A stretch of 64,000 nucleotides of DNA from Streptomyces sp. CB01201 (GTDB taxonomy: Bacteria > Actinomycetota > Actinomycetes > Streptomycetales > Streptomycetaceae), in contig NZ_NNBJ01000003.1 in NCBI RefSeq assembly GCF_002803085.1, positions 149,743-213,742 on the forward strand, in the 5' to 3' direction. Positions 55,278 through 64,000 of this stretch are shown here, in pieces (the stretch's first letter is position 1; each line of letters opens with the position of its first letter). The notes under the pieces were generated by a model. The model searched no databases, was not told the DNA's origin, and worked only from the letters and a program-made list of their open reading frames with translations. The translations under genes were made by a program, and so were the position numbers.

Positions 55278-55664
55278 TCAGAGCGCGGCGGCCGCAAGGG
55301 TCAGGCCGAGCAGCACGATCGCTCCGCCCGCGGCCATGAACACCCGGTCCACGGCGGTGCGTTCACGGCCGAGGAGGACGACGGTACGCGGATCCTCGGG
55401 GTCGTAGGACAGCCGCACACTGCTGCCCGGCGGGAGCGGCTCGTGGCGGCTCGGCGGGACCGGGGACGGCAGTTCGAGCACGTGTCCATCGGCCGTCTCG
55501 AACTGGAGCAGCGGACGCGCCGAACCCTGCGGCGCCGCTTTCACCAGCGCCCACGCGTGCGCTCCGGCCCGCTCGGCACGCCGGGTCTCCCGCAGCCCGT
55601 AAGCCCCGGCGAGCAGCGCCACCAGACCGCCGATCACCGTAAAACCCGCCAGTACGAAGAGCAC
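55278..55664 (-). CDS. DUF3592-like membrane protein
   Basis: This 128-residue protein has a transmembrane helix at each end (about 3-22 and 108-127) and an extracytoplasmic beta-rich middle: ALVKAAPQGSARPLLQFETADG then GSSVRLSYDPEDPRTVVLL. The latter is the hallmark of DUF3592 proteins. GTG start. Role unknown. Confidence 0.8.
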   Translation of the reverse strand: MLFVLAGFTVIGGLVALLAGAYGLRETRRAERAGAHAWALVKAAPQGSARPLLQFETADGHVLELPSPVPPSRHEPLPPGSSVRLSYDPEDPRTVVLLGRERTAVDRVFMAAGGAIVLLGLTLAAAAL

Positions 55665-55751
55665 GGTCGGATCGTAATCCGCGCCGGCCGCGCACGGCGG
55701 GCCAAGTCGGCGAAACCCAGCTTGATGAGGGAATTCCTACGGTTCGTTTAC

Positions 55752-55861
55752 GCGCCGGGCCCGCGAGGCCGCCGGACCGGCCGCCTTTCTGCCCCGGCCC
55801 GCGAGGGCGCTTCGGACCGGGCAGCTCTGCGGCCGGGCCCGTGAGGGCCGCCGGACGGGCG
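55752..55861. repeat. Three imperfect ~40-bp repeats
   Basis: Units beginning near 55754, 55792 and 55833 share CCGGGCCCGYGAGGGC followed by CGGACSGG. They fill the gap between the DUF3592 gene and coaE. No coding potential is evident. Confidence 0.55.
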
Positions 55862-55878
55862 GCGCCTGTGCCGCTCCC

Positions 55879-56478
55879 CTAGCGGCCCGCCCGCGCCAGC
55901 AGCTCCGTCCACACCTTGCGGACCTGTGGTTCCAGCGCTGCCAGCGGGCCGTCGTTGTCGATGACCAGGTCGGCCACGGCCAGGCGCTGCTCGCGGTCGG
56001 CCTGGGCAGCCATACGGGCGTCCGCCTCCTGGGGCGTCATGCCGCGCAGGCGCACGAGCCGGTCGCGCTGGGTCTGGGGGGTCGCGTCGACGACCACCAC
56101 CAGGTCGTACAGCGGCGCCAGGCCGTTCTCCGCGAGGAGGGGGACGTCGTGGATGACCACGGAGTCGGGTCCCGCGGCCGCTTCGAGCTCCGCGGAACGC
56201 GCGCCGACCAGCGGGTGCACGATGGTGTTCAGCGTCGCCAGCTTGTCCGGGTCGGAGAACACGATGGCACCGAGACCGGGGCGGTCGAGGGTTCCGTCCG
56301 CGGTCAGGATGGCGGGGCCGAACGCCTCGACCACCGCCGCCAGGCCCGGAGTTCCGGGCTCGACGACCTCGCGCGCGATCCTGTCCGCGTCGATCAGTAC
56401 GGCTCCGTAGGAGACGAGCAGCCGTGACACTTCGCTCTTGCCGGCGCCGATACCGCCGGTCAGGCCCACCTTCAGCAT
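55879..56478 (-). CDS. coaE: Dephospho-CoA kinase
   Basis: CoaE does the last step of coenzyme A synthesis, phosphorylating the 3'-OH of dephospho-CoA. The 199-residue protein has Walker A GGIGAGKS at 8-15. The substrate-binding [13 protein letters not shown] is at about 31-43. The HPLVGARS and [13 protein letters not shown] motifs and the lid residues [12 protein letters not shown] are also present. Some actinobacterial CoaE proteins have an extra GrpB-like C-terminal domain; this one does not. Confidence 0.97.
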   Translation of the reverse strand: MLKVGLTGGIGAGKSEVSRLLVSYGAVLIDADRIAREVVEPGTPGLAAVVEAFGPAILTADGTLDRPGLGAIVFSDPDKLATLNTIVHPLVGARSAELEAAAGPDSVVIHDVPLLAENGLAPLYDLVVVVDATPQTQRDRLVRLRGMTPQEADARMAAQADREQRLAVADLVIDNDGPLAALEPQVRKVWTELLARAGR

Positions 56479-56601
56479 GAGCGGAAGCTTAGGCGCCCGG
56501 CCCCACGCGGCGCCCGCCCCCTCGGAAGGCGGCCGACCCCTCGGAAGGCGGCCGACCGCTCCGAGGGCGGCCGGCCCCGCGCCCCGGTGACCGGGGTTGT
56601 C

Positions 56602-57540
56602 TTACGCGTCGCCCTCGCGCTCCGCGAGGAAGCGCTCGAACTCGCGGCCCAGCTCTTCCGCCGACGGCAGATCCGCCGGCTCGGCGACCAGGTTGCCGCG
56701 GGATTCGGCTCCCGCGATCGCGTCGTACTGGTGCTCAAGGCCCTGCACCAGGCTGACGAGTTCCTCGTCGCCCTCGCCGATCTGACGCTCGATCTCGGTC
56801 TGGGTGCGCTGCGCCTCGGTACGGAGGCCGTGGGCAACACTGGGCAGCACCAGGCCGGTTGCCGCGGTGACGGCCTCCAGGGCGGTCAGCGCCGCGTCCG
56901 GATAGGCCGAGCGGGCCACATAGTGCGGCACGTGCGCCGCAACGCCCAGGACGTCGTGCCCCGACTCCATGAGCCGGTACTCGATCAGGGACTCGGCGCT
57001 GCCGGGCACCTGCGCCTCGTCGAACGGCGAACGGTGGCCGGGCATCAGGTCCGTGCGGTTGCCGTGCGGGGTGATGCCCACGGGGCGGGTGTGCGGCACG
57101 CCCATGGGGATGCCGTGGAAGTTGACCGAGAGGCGGACGCCGAGCCGCTCGACGATCTGGCGGACAGCGAGCGCGAAACGCTCCCATTCGACGTCCGGTT
57201 CGGGGCCCGACATCAGCAGGAAGGGGGCACCCGTGGCGTCCTGCACCAGGCGCACCTCCAGGGCGGGCACCTCGAAGTCCGTCCAGCGGTCGCGCCGGAA
57301 CGTCAGCAGGGGGCGGCGGGCGCGGTAGTCGACGAGCCGATCGTGGTCGAAGCGGGCCACCACCTGGTGCGGCAGCGTGTCAAGCAGCTTCTCCACGATC
57401 TGCTCGCCGGTCTCACCCGCGTCGATGTAGCCGTCGAAGTGGTACAGCATGACCAGGCCGGCCGACTCCTGCGCGAGCGCCATGTCGACGACGGCGAGGC
57501 CCTTCGGCTCCCATTCGTACAAACTCTGCGGATCAAGCAC
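56602..57540 (-). CDS. PAC2-family protein
   Basis: This 312-residue PAC2 protein is related in fold to eukaryotic proteasome assembly chaperone 2. It shows [25 protein letters not shown] (about 29-53), [33 protein letters not shown] strands, [16 protein letters not shown] and [18 protein letters not shown]. The C-terminal helix has [16 protein letters not shown]. Actinobacterial PAC2 proteins are conserved near proteasome or essential genes; the exact role is unknown. It is next to rpsA but separated from it by a strong terminator. Confidence 0.88.
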   Translation of the reverse strand: MLDPQSLYEWEPKGLAVVDMALAQESAGLVMLYHFDGYIDAGETGEQIVEKLLDTLPHQVVARFDHDRLVDYRARRPLLTFRRDRWTDFEVPALEVRLVQDATGAPFLLMSGPEPDVEWERFALAVRQIVERLGVRLSVNFHGIPMGVPHTRPVGITPHGNRTDLMPGHRSPFDEAQVPGSAESLIEYRLMESGHDVLGVAAHVPHYVARSAYPDAALTALEAVTAATGLVLPSVAHGLRTEAQRTQTEIERQIGEGDEELVSLVQGLEHQYDAIAGAESRGNLVAEPADLPSAEELGREFERFLAEREGDA

Positions 57541-57730
57541 GATTACCGCTCCTCCTCGTGTTCACCAGGAAGAACGACCGCCGGGACCCGGGCATTCCCG
57601 GCCACGCCGCATTCGCCGAAAGCCGTGCCCGCAGCACGTTCAACCGGCATGGCCCACCAGCGGAGTTGAGCAAGCGGCCCCCGGCACAGCCCGGCCGCCC
57701 CGACGGGGCGCGGCCCCTCATGAAGGCATG

Positions 57731-57769
57731 AAGTAAGGCCCGCCCCCTATGGGGAGCGGGCCTTACTTT
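57731..57769 (-). terminator. Strong terminator after rpsA
   Basis: AAGTAAGGCCCGC pairs with GCGGGCCTTACTT in a 16-bp stem with one mismatch and a small loop. It begins 28 bp past the rpsA stop and looks active in both directions. Confidence 0.85.
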
Positions 57770-57797
57770 CAGCTATCTACCAGCTGGGGTCGGAGCG

Positions 57798-59297
57798 TCA
57801 GCTCTGACCGCCCGCCAGCTTCTCGCGCAGGGCAGCCAGCGCCTCGTCCGACGCCAGGGCGCCGGAGTTGTCGTCCGACTCCGAGGAGTACGAACCGCCG
57901 GAGACGCCCGCCGGGGCACCGGCCGGAGCGGCAGCGCCCTCGGCAGCGGCGGCCTCGTCGGCCTCGCGGGACTTGATGACCTGGGCCTGGTGCTGCTCGA
58001 AGCGCGACTGCGCCTCGGCGTACTGACCCTCCCACGCCTCGCGCTGGGTCTCGTAACCCTCAAGCCAGTCGTTGGTCTCGGGGTCGAAGCCCTCGGGGTA
58101 GATGTAGTTGCCCTGGTCGTCGTAGGACGCGGCCATGCCGTACAGGGTCGGGTCGAACTCGACCGACGCCGGGTCGGCACCGAAGGACTCGTTGGCCTGC
58201 TTCAGGGACAGCGAGATCCGGCGACGCTCAAGGTCGATGTCGATGACCTTGACGAAGATCTCGTCGTTGACCTGGACGACCTGCTCCGGGATCTCCACGT
58301 GGCGCTCGGCCAGCTCGGAGATGTGGACCAGGCCCTCGATGCCCTCGTCGACGCGCACGAACGCACCGAACGGAACGAGCTTGGTGACCTTACCGGGGAC
58401 AACCTGCCCGATCTGGTGCGTACGGGCGAACTGCTGCCACGGGTCTTCCTGGGTCGCCTTCAGCGACAGGGAGACGCGCTCGCGGTCCATGTCGACGTCG
58501 AGGACCTCGACGGTGACTTCCTGGCCGACCTCGACAACCTCGGACGGGTGGTCGATGTGCTTCCAGGACAGCTCGGAGACGTGGACGAGACCGTCGACGC
58601 CACCCAGGTCCACGAAGGCACCGAAGTTGACGATCGAGGAAACGACGCCGGAGCGGACCTGACCCTTCTGCAGGGTGGTGAGGAACGTCTGGCGAACCTC
58701 GGACTGGGTCTGCTCAAGCCAGGCACGGCGGGACAGGACCACGTTGTTGCGGTTCTTGTCCAGCTCGATGATCTTCGCCTCAAGCTCCTTGCCCACGTAG
58801 GGCTGGAGGTCGCGGACGCGACGCATCTCGACGAGGGAGGCCGGCAGGAAGCCGCGGAGGCCGATGTCGAGGATGAGACCACCCTTGACGACCTCGATGA
58901 CGGTACCGGTGACGATGCCGTCTTCTTCCTTGATCTTCTCGATGGTGCCCCAGGCACGCTCGTACTGAGCGCGCTTCTTCGAGAGGATCAGGCGGCCTTC
59001 CTTGTCCTCCTTCTGGAGAACCAGGGCCTCGATCTCGTCGCCGACCTTGACGACCTCGTTCGGGTCGACGTCGTGCTTGATCGAGAGCTCGCGGCTCGGG
59101 ATCACACCTTCGGTCTTGTAACCGATGTCGAGCAGGACCTCGTCCCGGTCGACCTTCACGATGACGCCGTCGACGATGTCGCCGTCGTTGAAGTACTTGA
59201 TCGTCTCGTCGATCGCGGCGAGGAAGGCTTCCTCGTTACCGATGTCGTTGACCGCAACCTGCGGAGTGGTGGCGGTGGTCTCGGTGCTGCTCGTCAT
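57798..59297 (-). CDS. rpsA: 30S ribosomal protein S1
   Basis: S1 binds mRNA leaders and helps the 30S subunit start translation. The protein is 499 residues from the ATG at 59297. It has four S1 (OB-fold) repeats at about 35-105, 120-185, 207-277 and 294-364, recognisable by VPFGAFV- or VNFGAFV-type cores and GLVHISEL or GLVHVSEL. Gram-negative S1 has six. The C-terminal ~120 residues are acidic/Ala-rich and probably disordered. It has its own promoter (59498-59526) and terminator, with a ~190-nt leader that might hold autoregulation. Confidence 0.98.
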   Translation of the reverse strand: MTSSTETTATTPQVAVNDIGNEEAFLAAIDETIKYFNDGDIVDGVIVKVDRDEVLLDIGYKTEGVIPSRELSIKHDVDPNEVVKVGDEIEALVLQKEDKEGRLILSKKRAQYERAWGTIEKIKEEDGIVTGTVIEVVKGGLILDIGLRGFLPASLVEMRRVRDLQPYVGKELEAKIIELDKNRNNVVLSRRAWLEQTQSEVRQTFLTTLQKGQVRSGVVSSIVNFGAFVDLGGVDGLVHVSELSWKHIDHPSEVVEVGQEVTVEVLDVDMDRERVSLSLKATQEDPWQQFARTHQIGQVVPGKVTKLVPFGAFVRVDEGIEGLVHISELAERHVEIPEQVVQVNDEIFVKVIDIDLERRRISLSLKQANESFGADPASVEFDPTLYGMAASYDDQGNYIYPEGFDPETNDWLEGYETQREAWEGQYAEAQSRFEQHQAQVIKSREADEAAAAEGAAAPAGAPAGVSGGSYSSESDDNSGALASDEALAALREKLAGGQS

Positions 59298-59497
59298 GTG
59301 GGAAAGGGCTCCGGTTACGGACAGAAAGTCGTAGGTACTGCCACGCCGAGAGCCCGTATCGCCTCTGCAGAAGCCGGACAGCCTGGGAAGCGCCGATCCG
59401 GGTCGGTCCGGATGGCGCCTCGACAACCGAGGGGACATACAACAGATGGAAGCGCGCCTGCTACGTCTGAGGTGCGCAGGCTCGCAGCGCAACTTGT

Positions 59498-59526
59498 AGC
59501 ATACGGGGGCAGCCGGACACGGTCAA
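59498..59526 (-). promoter_or_regulatory. rpsA promoter (housekeeping sigma type)
   Basis: On the minus strand TTGACC (-35, 59521-59526) and TATGCT (-10, 59498-59503) are separated by exactly 17 bp. This is the best vegetative promoter match in the window. It implies a start near 59491 and a ~190-nt rpsA leader. The rest of the 374-bp gap (59298-59671) must also hold the divergent methyltransferase promoter. Confidence 0.75.
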
Positions 59527-59671
59527 TGCGCGAAGGCGCACACCCGGGGCGGATCCCCGCATTACCGGCACAACTAAGGTTCCCCGAGGCCACGATGGGC
59601 CCCGCAGACCTCTTTCGAGAACGTTCGCGAAGACGAGGTCGCGTTCCGCGCAAACTACAACGACGGACACG

Positions 59672-60511
59672 ATGAGCCAAGAGATCCAAGCGTACGAGTC
59701 CGAGGACGGGCCCGATTTCGAGCCGCAGGCGACCCGGCGTACCGCCGACGACACGGAGAGCAGCCGCGCCAGCCGCGGCTGGTGGGACCGCAACGCCGAC
59801 GAGTACCAGACCGACCACGGAGCGTTCCTCGGCGACGACCGGTTCGTATGGGGCCCCGAGGGCCTGGACGAGGCGGACGCCCGCCTCCTCGGCCCCGCCG
59901 AGTCCCTCAAGGGCCTCGACGTCCTGGAGATCGGCGCGGGCGCGGCCCAGTGCTCGCGCTGGCTGGCCGCCCAGGGCGCCCGCCCGGTCGCCCTCGACCT
60001 CTCGCACCGCCAGCTCCAGCACGCGCTGCGCATCGACGGCGGCACGTTCCCGCTGATCGAGGCGGACGCGGGCGCCCTGCCCTTCGCTGACGCCTCCTTC
60101 GACCTGGCGTGTTCGGCCTATGGGGCCGTCCCCTTCGTCGCGGACCCGGTGAAGGTGTTCCGCGAGGTGCGCCGGGTGCTGCGGCCCGGCGGCCGCTGGA
60201 TCTTCTCGGTCACCCACCCCATCCGCTGGGCCTTCCCCGACGAGCCGGGCCCCGAGGGCCTGTCGGTCGCGGCCTCCTACTTCGACCGCACGCCCTATGT
60301 CGAGCAGGACGACAGCGGCAACGCGGTCTATGTGGAGCACCACCGCACGCTGGGCGACCGGGTGCGGGACGTGGTGGCGGGCGGCTTCCGCCTGCACGAC
60401 CTGGTCGAGCCGGAGTGGCCGGCCTGGAACGCCCAGGAGTGGGGCGGCTGGTCCCCGCTGCGCGGCAACCTGATCCCCGGAACCGCGATCTTCGTGTGCG
60501 TACGGGACTGA
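59672..60511 (+). CDS. Class I SAM-dependent methyltransferase
   Basis: This 279-residue Rossmann-fold methyltransferase has motif I VLEIGAGAAQ (about 84-93), an acidic residue after strand 2 in VALDLSHRQL, motif II-like IEADAGALPFADASFDLACS and VRRVLRPGGRWIFSVTHPIRW. These features are shared with UbiE/small-molecule methyltransferases. The substrate is unknown. It is divergent from rpsA. The first ~35 residues are polar and probably disordered. Confidence 0.88.
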   Translation: MSQEIQAYESEDGPDFEPQATRRTADDTESSRASRGWWDRNADEYQTDHGAFLGDDRFVWGPEGLDEADARLLGPAESLKGLDVLEIGAGAAQCSRWLAAQGARPVALDLSHRQLQHALRIDGGTFPLIEADAGALPFADASFDLACSAYGAVPFVADPVKVFREVRRVLRPGGRWIFSVTHPIRWAFPDEPGPEGLSVAASYFDRTPYVEQDDSGNAVYVEHHRTLGDRVRDVVAGGFRLHDLVEPEWPAWNAQEWGGWSPLRGNLIPGTAIFVCVRD

Positions 60512-60692
60512 CGCGCCCGCCCGAGACATTGGGCGTATAGGACTGACGCGCCAGCGCGACGGGGGCTGACGCGCGGCCCGCTCCGCGGCGGCGGCCGGGC
60601 CCGTCGCGTATTACCCGTGGTTAGTCGTACCAGCACACCGTGCCTGTGGACGGAGCGCCGCACGGCCCGGCGGGACGTACGACACTGAGCGC

Positions 60693-63188
60693 ATGATCCG
60701 AACCGCCGCACTCGACGCTCTCCCCGTACGCGAGGCCGTGCCCGAGCTGCTCGCCGCACTCGACGGGCACGGCACCGCCGTGCTGTGCGCCCCGCCCGGC
60801 ACCGGCAAGACCACCCTGGTGCCGCTCGTGCTCGCGGGGCTCGTCGGAGCCGGCCCGGTGCGCCGGGTGATAGTCGCCGAGCCGCGCAGGATCGCGGCCC
60901 GGGCCGCCGCGCGCCGGATGGCGTGGCTGCTCGGGGAGCGGACGGGGCAGCGGGTCGGCTTCACCGTGCGCGGGGAGCGTTCCGTCGGCGCCGACACCGT
61001 CGTCGAGGTCGTCACGACCGGCGTACTCCTCCAACGCCTCCAGCGCGACCAGGAGTTGAGCGGAGTCGACGTCGTCGTGCTCGACGAATGCCATGAGCGC
61101 CATCTCGACGCGGACACCGTCGCCGCCTTCCTCCTCGACGTACGGTCCGCCCTGCGCCCGGAGCTGCGCCTGCTGGCCGCGTCGGCGACGACGGACGCCG
61201 AGGGCTGGGCCCGGCTGCTCGGAGACGCGCCGGTCGTCGAGGCCGCCGGGGTCGCCCACCCCGTGGAGGTCGTGTGGGCGCCGCCCACCCAGCCGGTCCG
61301 GCCGCCGCACGGGATGCGCGTCGATCCGGCACTGCTCACCCATGTGGCCGCCACGGTGCGCCGCGCACTGGCCGAGCGGGACGGCGATGTGCTGTGCTTC
61401 CTGCCCGGCGTCGGTGAAATCGCCCGCGTGGCACGGCAGTTGGGCCCGCTGCCCGGCGTCGAGGTACTCCAGGTGCACGGCCGGGCCCCCGCCGCCGTGC
61501 AGGACGCGGTGCTCGCCGGCTCCGCCGACGGGCGGCGGGTGGTGCTCGCCACCGCGGTCGCCGAGTCCTCCCTGACCGTGCCCGGCGTGCGGGTCGTCGT
61601 GGACTGCGGGCTCGCCCGCGAACCACGGGTCGACCACGCCCGGGGGCTCGGCGCGCTGACGACGGTTCGGGCCTCGCAGGCCGCGGCCCGCCAGCGCGCG
61701 GGCCGGGCCGGGCGCGAGGCACCGGGCGCGGTCTACCGCTGCTGGACCGAGGCGGAGCACCTGCGCCTGACCCGCTTCCCGGCACCCGAGATCAAGGTCG
61801 CCGACCTGGCCGCCTTCGCCCTTCAGGCCGCCTGCTGGGGCGACCCGTCGGCGGACGGACTCGCCCTGCTCGACGCGCCGCCGGGCGGCGCGATGGCCGC
61901 GGCGCGTTCCGTCCTGACGGCGATCGGTGCGGTGGACGACCGGGGCCGCGCCACCGACCGGGGCGCCCGCATGGCCCGCCTCGGCCTGCACCCCCGGCTC
62001 GCCCGGGCGCTGCTCGACGGCGCGGCGGAGGTCGGCGGCCGCCGGGCCGCGGAAGTGGTGGCCCTGCTCAGCGAGGAGCCACCACGGGAGTACGGGGACG
62101 ACTTGGCGGCGGCCTGGCGCGCCGCGCGCCGGGGCGGCGACGGGTATGCGGCCCGCTGGCTCCAGGAGGTGCGGCGCCTTGCCTCCTCCGCCGGAAACCA
62201 TCCCGAGCGGGGCTCCGACGAGTCCGCCGCCGGACTCGTCGCGGCGCTCGCGTTCCCGGAACGGGTGGCACGGGCCCGCGGCGGCGGCTCCTTCCTGATG
62301 GCGTCCGGTACCGGTGCCGAGGTCGCACAGGGATCGGGCCTCGCCACGGCGGACTGGCTGGCGGTGGCCGTCGCCGACCGGCCGGTCCAGGCGGCCTCGG
62401 CCCGGGTCCGGCTCGCCGCCGTCGTCGACGAACAGACCGCCCGGCTCGCGGCGGGGCACCTGTCGACGGAGGGCGAGGAGGTGCACTGGGAGGACGGAGA
62501 CGTCGTCGCCCGTCGGGTGGCGCGGCTCGGCGCGATCGAGCTGTCCGTACGCCCGCTGAAGCACCCGGACGCGACACTCGTACGGATCTCGCTGCTCGAC
62601 GGCCTGGCGCGGGACGGTCTGGGCCTGCTGCGCTGGACTCGTGACGCCCAGGGGCTGAGGGAGCGGCTCGCGTTCCTGCACCGGGTGCTCGGGGAGCCCT
62701 GGCCCGATGTCTCCGACGCGGCGCTGCTCGCCCGGCCCGACGCGTGGCTGGAGCCCGAGCTGTCGCGGGCCCGGCGCCGGGCCGACCTCGGCCGGATCGA
62801 GGCGGGAGCGGCGCTCAACCGGCTGCTGCCGTGGGCGACCGGGGAGGCGGCCCGGCTCGACGAGCTGGCCCCCGAGCGCATCCAGGTGCCGAGCGGGTCA
62901 CGGATACGGGTGGAGTACGGGGGTGAACAGCCGGTACTCGCCGTCAAGTTGCAGGAGATGTTCGGCCTGGACGGCACGCCGACGGTGGCCGGTGTGCCGG
63001 TGCTCGTCCATCTGCTCTCCCCCGCCGGGCGGCCCGCCGCCGTCACCGCCGACCTCGCGAACTTCTGGCGTGACGGCTACCGGGCGGTCCGCGCCGAGCT
63101 GCGCGGCCGCTATCCCAAGCATCCGTGGCCGGAGGATCCGACGGCGGCGGAGCCGACGCGCTTCACGAAGGCGCGGCTCAAACAGTGA
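60693..63188 (+). CDS. hrpB: ATP-dependent helicase HrpB
   Basis: This 831-residue DEAH/RHA-type helicase is HrpB. It has Walker A PPGTGKTTLVPL (about 34-45), EPRRIAARAAARRMA (motif Ia), DECHERHLDAD (about 131-141) and SATTDAEGW (motif III). Motif VI is SQAAARQRAGRAGREAPGAVYR. The HrpB-specific C-terminal domain has HRVLGEPWPDVSDAALLA and a final RYPKHPWPEDPTAAEPTRF. The last block is the diagnostic end of HrpB. Its cellular role in bacteria is poorly known. It is a single gene followed by a convergent gene. Confidence 0.96.
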   Translation: MIRTAALDALPVREAVPELLAALDGHGTAVLCAPPGTGKTTLVPLVLAGLVGAGPVRRVIVAEPRRIAARAAARRMAWLLGERTGQRVGFTVRGERSVGADTVVEVVTTGVLLQRLQRDQELSGVDVVVLDECHERHLDADTVAAFLLDVRSALRPELRLLAASATTDAEGWARLLGDAPVVEAAGVAHPVEVVWAPPTQPVRPPHGMRVDPALLTHVAATVRRALAERDGDVLCFLPGVGEIARVARQLGPLPGVEVLQVHGRAPAAVQDAVLAGSADGRRVVLATAVAESSLTVPGVRVVVDCGLAREPRVDHARGLGALTTVRASQAAARQRAGRAGREAPGAVYRCWTEAEHLRLTRFPAPEIKVADLAAFALQAACWGDPSADGLALLDAPPGGAMAAARSVLTAIGAVDDRGRATDRGARMARLGLHPRLARALLDGAAEVGGRRAAEVVALLSEEPPREYGDDLAAAWRAARRGGDGYAARWLQEVRRLASSAGNHPERGSDESAAGLVAALAFPERVARARGGGSFLMASGTGAEVAQGSGLATADWLAVAVADRPVQAASARVRLAAVVDEQTARLAAGHLSTEGEEVHWEDGDVVARRVARLGAIELSVRPLKHPDATLVRISLLDGLARDGLGLLRWTRDAQGLRERLAFLHRVLGEPWPDVSDAALLARPDAWLEPELSRARRRADLGRIEAGAALNRLLPWATGEAARLDELAPERIQVPSGSRIRVEYGGEQPVLAVKLQEMFGLDGTPTVAGVPVLVHLLSPAGRPAAVTADLANFWRDGYRAVRAELRGRYPKHPWPEDPTAAEPTRFTKARLKQ

Positions 63189-63249
63189 GGGGCGGCGGCC
63201 CGGGACGAACCGGCCAGGGATCCGTGGGCGGACCCGTCCGGGACCCGGC

Positions 63250-64000
63250 TCAGGCGACGACGGGGTCGAGCCGCTCGGTGACCGCGGGCGGCGGGTCGCT
63301 GGGGCGGCGGCTGCGCGCCTCCAGCCAGAGCGAGAGGGCGAGCAGCACGACGGCGAGACCGAGGAATCCCCAGGGAAGGTAGGAGGTGAGCAGCAGGACC
63401 AGGACGCGGTTCTTCTTGACCAGGTCGACCGTGTAGTTGACGTAGTCGTCACGCATCTTGACGTCGCCCGCGAACACGGTGACCTTGTCCCGGCCCCCGA
63501 GGAGGGTGCCGCCGCGCATCTCCTCCTGGTTGACCTCCTCGCCGTTGACCGGGGCACCGGTGACGGGGTCGATCCAGAACTTGCGGGTGGTGGTGTACCA
63601 GAGGGAGGTGCCGGTCGTCTTCTCCAGGGTGCTGGAGTCGATGCCCGGCAGGGGCATCTTCTTCGGGTACGGGACCTTGGTCCACGGGATGGTCTGCTCG
63701 AAGTAGTAGACGTCGAGGCCGTGGAACTTCTGGGTGCCCTTGTAGTGGATGGGTGCGGAGGTGCGGGCCTGGAAGTCGAAGTACTCGTAGTCCCGCTTCT
63801 CCGTCAGGAAGGGCCACTTGAACTCGATGCCCTTGCGCTGCACGGGGTCGCCGTCGACCATCTCACCGGTGGCGTGCACGGGCGCCTGGCTGTGGGCGTC
63901 GAAGATGTAGCGCTCGGGGATCTGGGAGACCATCTTGCCGTCGGGGCCCTGGACATAGGAGAGGGTGTCCCACACCACGACGTCCTTGCCCGCGCTCTTC
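63250..64000 (-). CDS. DUF3068 (PorA-like) protein, 5' end outside window
   Basis: About 250 C-terminal residues are visible and the frame stays open to the right edge. The extracellular domain has IPERYIFDAHSQAPVHATG, KWPFLTEKRDYEYFD, GLDVYYFEQTIPWTKVPYP and WIDPVTGAPVNGEE, all typical of the DUF3068 family in mycelial actinobacteria. A single transmembrane helix (VLVLLLTSYLPWGFLGLAVV) and a short basic tail end the protein. These proteins have an N-terminal signal anchor, which would lie beyond the window. The function is unknown. Confidence 0.88.
   Translation of the reverse strand, partial: KSAGKDVVVWDTLSYVQGPDGKMVSQIPERYIFDAHSQAPVHATGEMVDGDPVQRKGIEFKWPFLTEKRDYEYFDFQARTSAPIHYKGTQKFHGLDVYYFEQTIPWTKVPYPKKMPLPGIDSSTLEKTTGTSLWYTTTRKFWIDPVTGAPVNGEEVNQEEMRGGTLLGGRDKVTVFAGDVKMRDDYVNYTVDLVKKNRVLVLLLTSYLPWGFLGLAVVLLALSLWLEARSRRPSDPPPAVTERLDPVVA

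Overview
The window is high-GC actinobacterial chromosome, most likely Streptomyces. Evidence: extreme third-position GC, many GTG starts, short purine-rich ribosome binding sites, whiA, an RbpA-type RNA polymerase factor, mycothiol-type enzymes, and the gene order rbpA-like / secG-tpiA-pgk-gap / whiA-yvcK-rapZ-uvrC / uvrA / uvrB. I see no prophage, transposase, CRISPR array or classical tRNA/rRNA gene. This is core chromosome with small accessory insertions.

Left part (1-13.6 kb), all on the minus strand: the 5' part of an MFS exporter gene, an RbpA paralogue, secG, the lower-glycolysis block gap-pgk-tpiA, a large secreted M14 carboxypeptidase, then the tightly overlapping set uvrC-rapZ-yvcK-whiA. 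Several strong hairpins separate these units.

uvrC to uvrB (13.6-31.1 kb): a 4.6-kb segment between uvrC and uvrA is bounded by two copies, in opposite orientation, of a ~165-bp repeat carrying ~60-bp tandem units. It holds a secreted papain-like protease with a membrane-anchored partner, a HTH protein, a Tat-type Rieske protein and a PfkB kinase. After uvrA come a mycothiol-dependent-type enzyme, an MBL hydrolase, an MHS-type transporter and a Ter stress cluster. That cluster is a TerC membrane protein behind a manganese (yybP-ykoY) riboswitch with a legible RBS-sequestering switch, a TerD fused to a degenerate FtsK-like domain, and a plain TerD. uvrB follows, so all three UvrABC genes plus an ogt alkyltransferase lie within 22 kb.

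Middle (31-48.6 kb): an MHYT membrane sensor, ogt, an MFS pump, a cupin, pseudouridine salvage (psuG-psuK) and a uridine-kinase-like gene with no P-loop. Next is the most unusual element: a noncoding segment at about 37.7-37.8 kb (minus strand) that folds as a circularly permuted tRNA. The order is T arm, acceptor stem closed by a loop, D arm. All elbow-forming nucleotides are kept but there is no usable anticodon loop. This is the topology of bacterial Y RNAs (YrlA). It lies just downstream of a conserved gene of unknown function (38043-38774). Then come a DUF2293 protein with a repeat tail, a sugar-porter-like MFS, a HAD-like protein, a TerD fused to a PD-(D/E)XK nuclease, and a SWIM/SNF2 helicase pair.

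Right part (48.7-64 kb): three alpha/beta-hydrolase-type genes (carboxylesterase, hydrolase, secreted lipase-like), small secreted or membrane proteins, a TPR protein, coaE, a PAC2 protein, rpsA with a clear promoter and terminator, a methyltransferase, the helicase hrpB, and a DUF3068 protein cut by the window edge.
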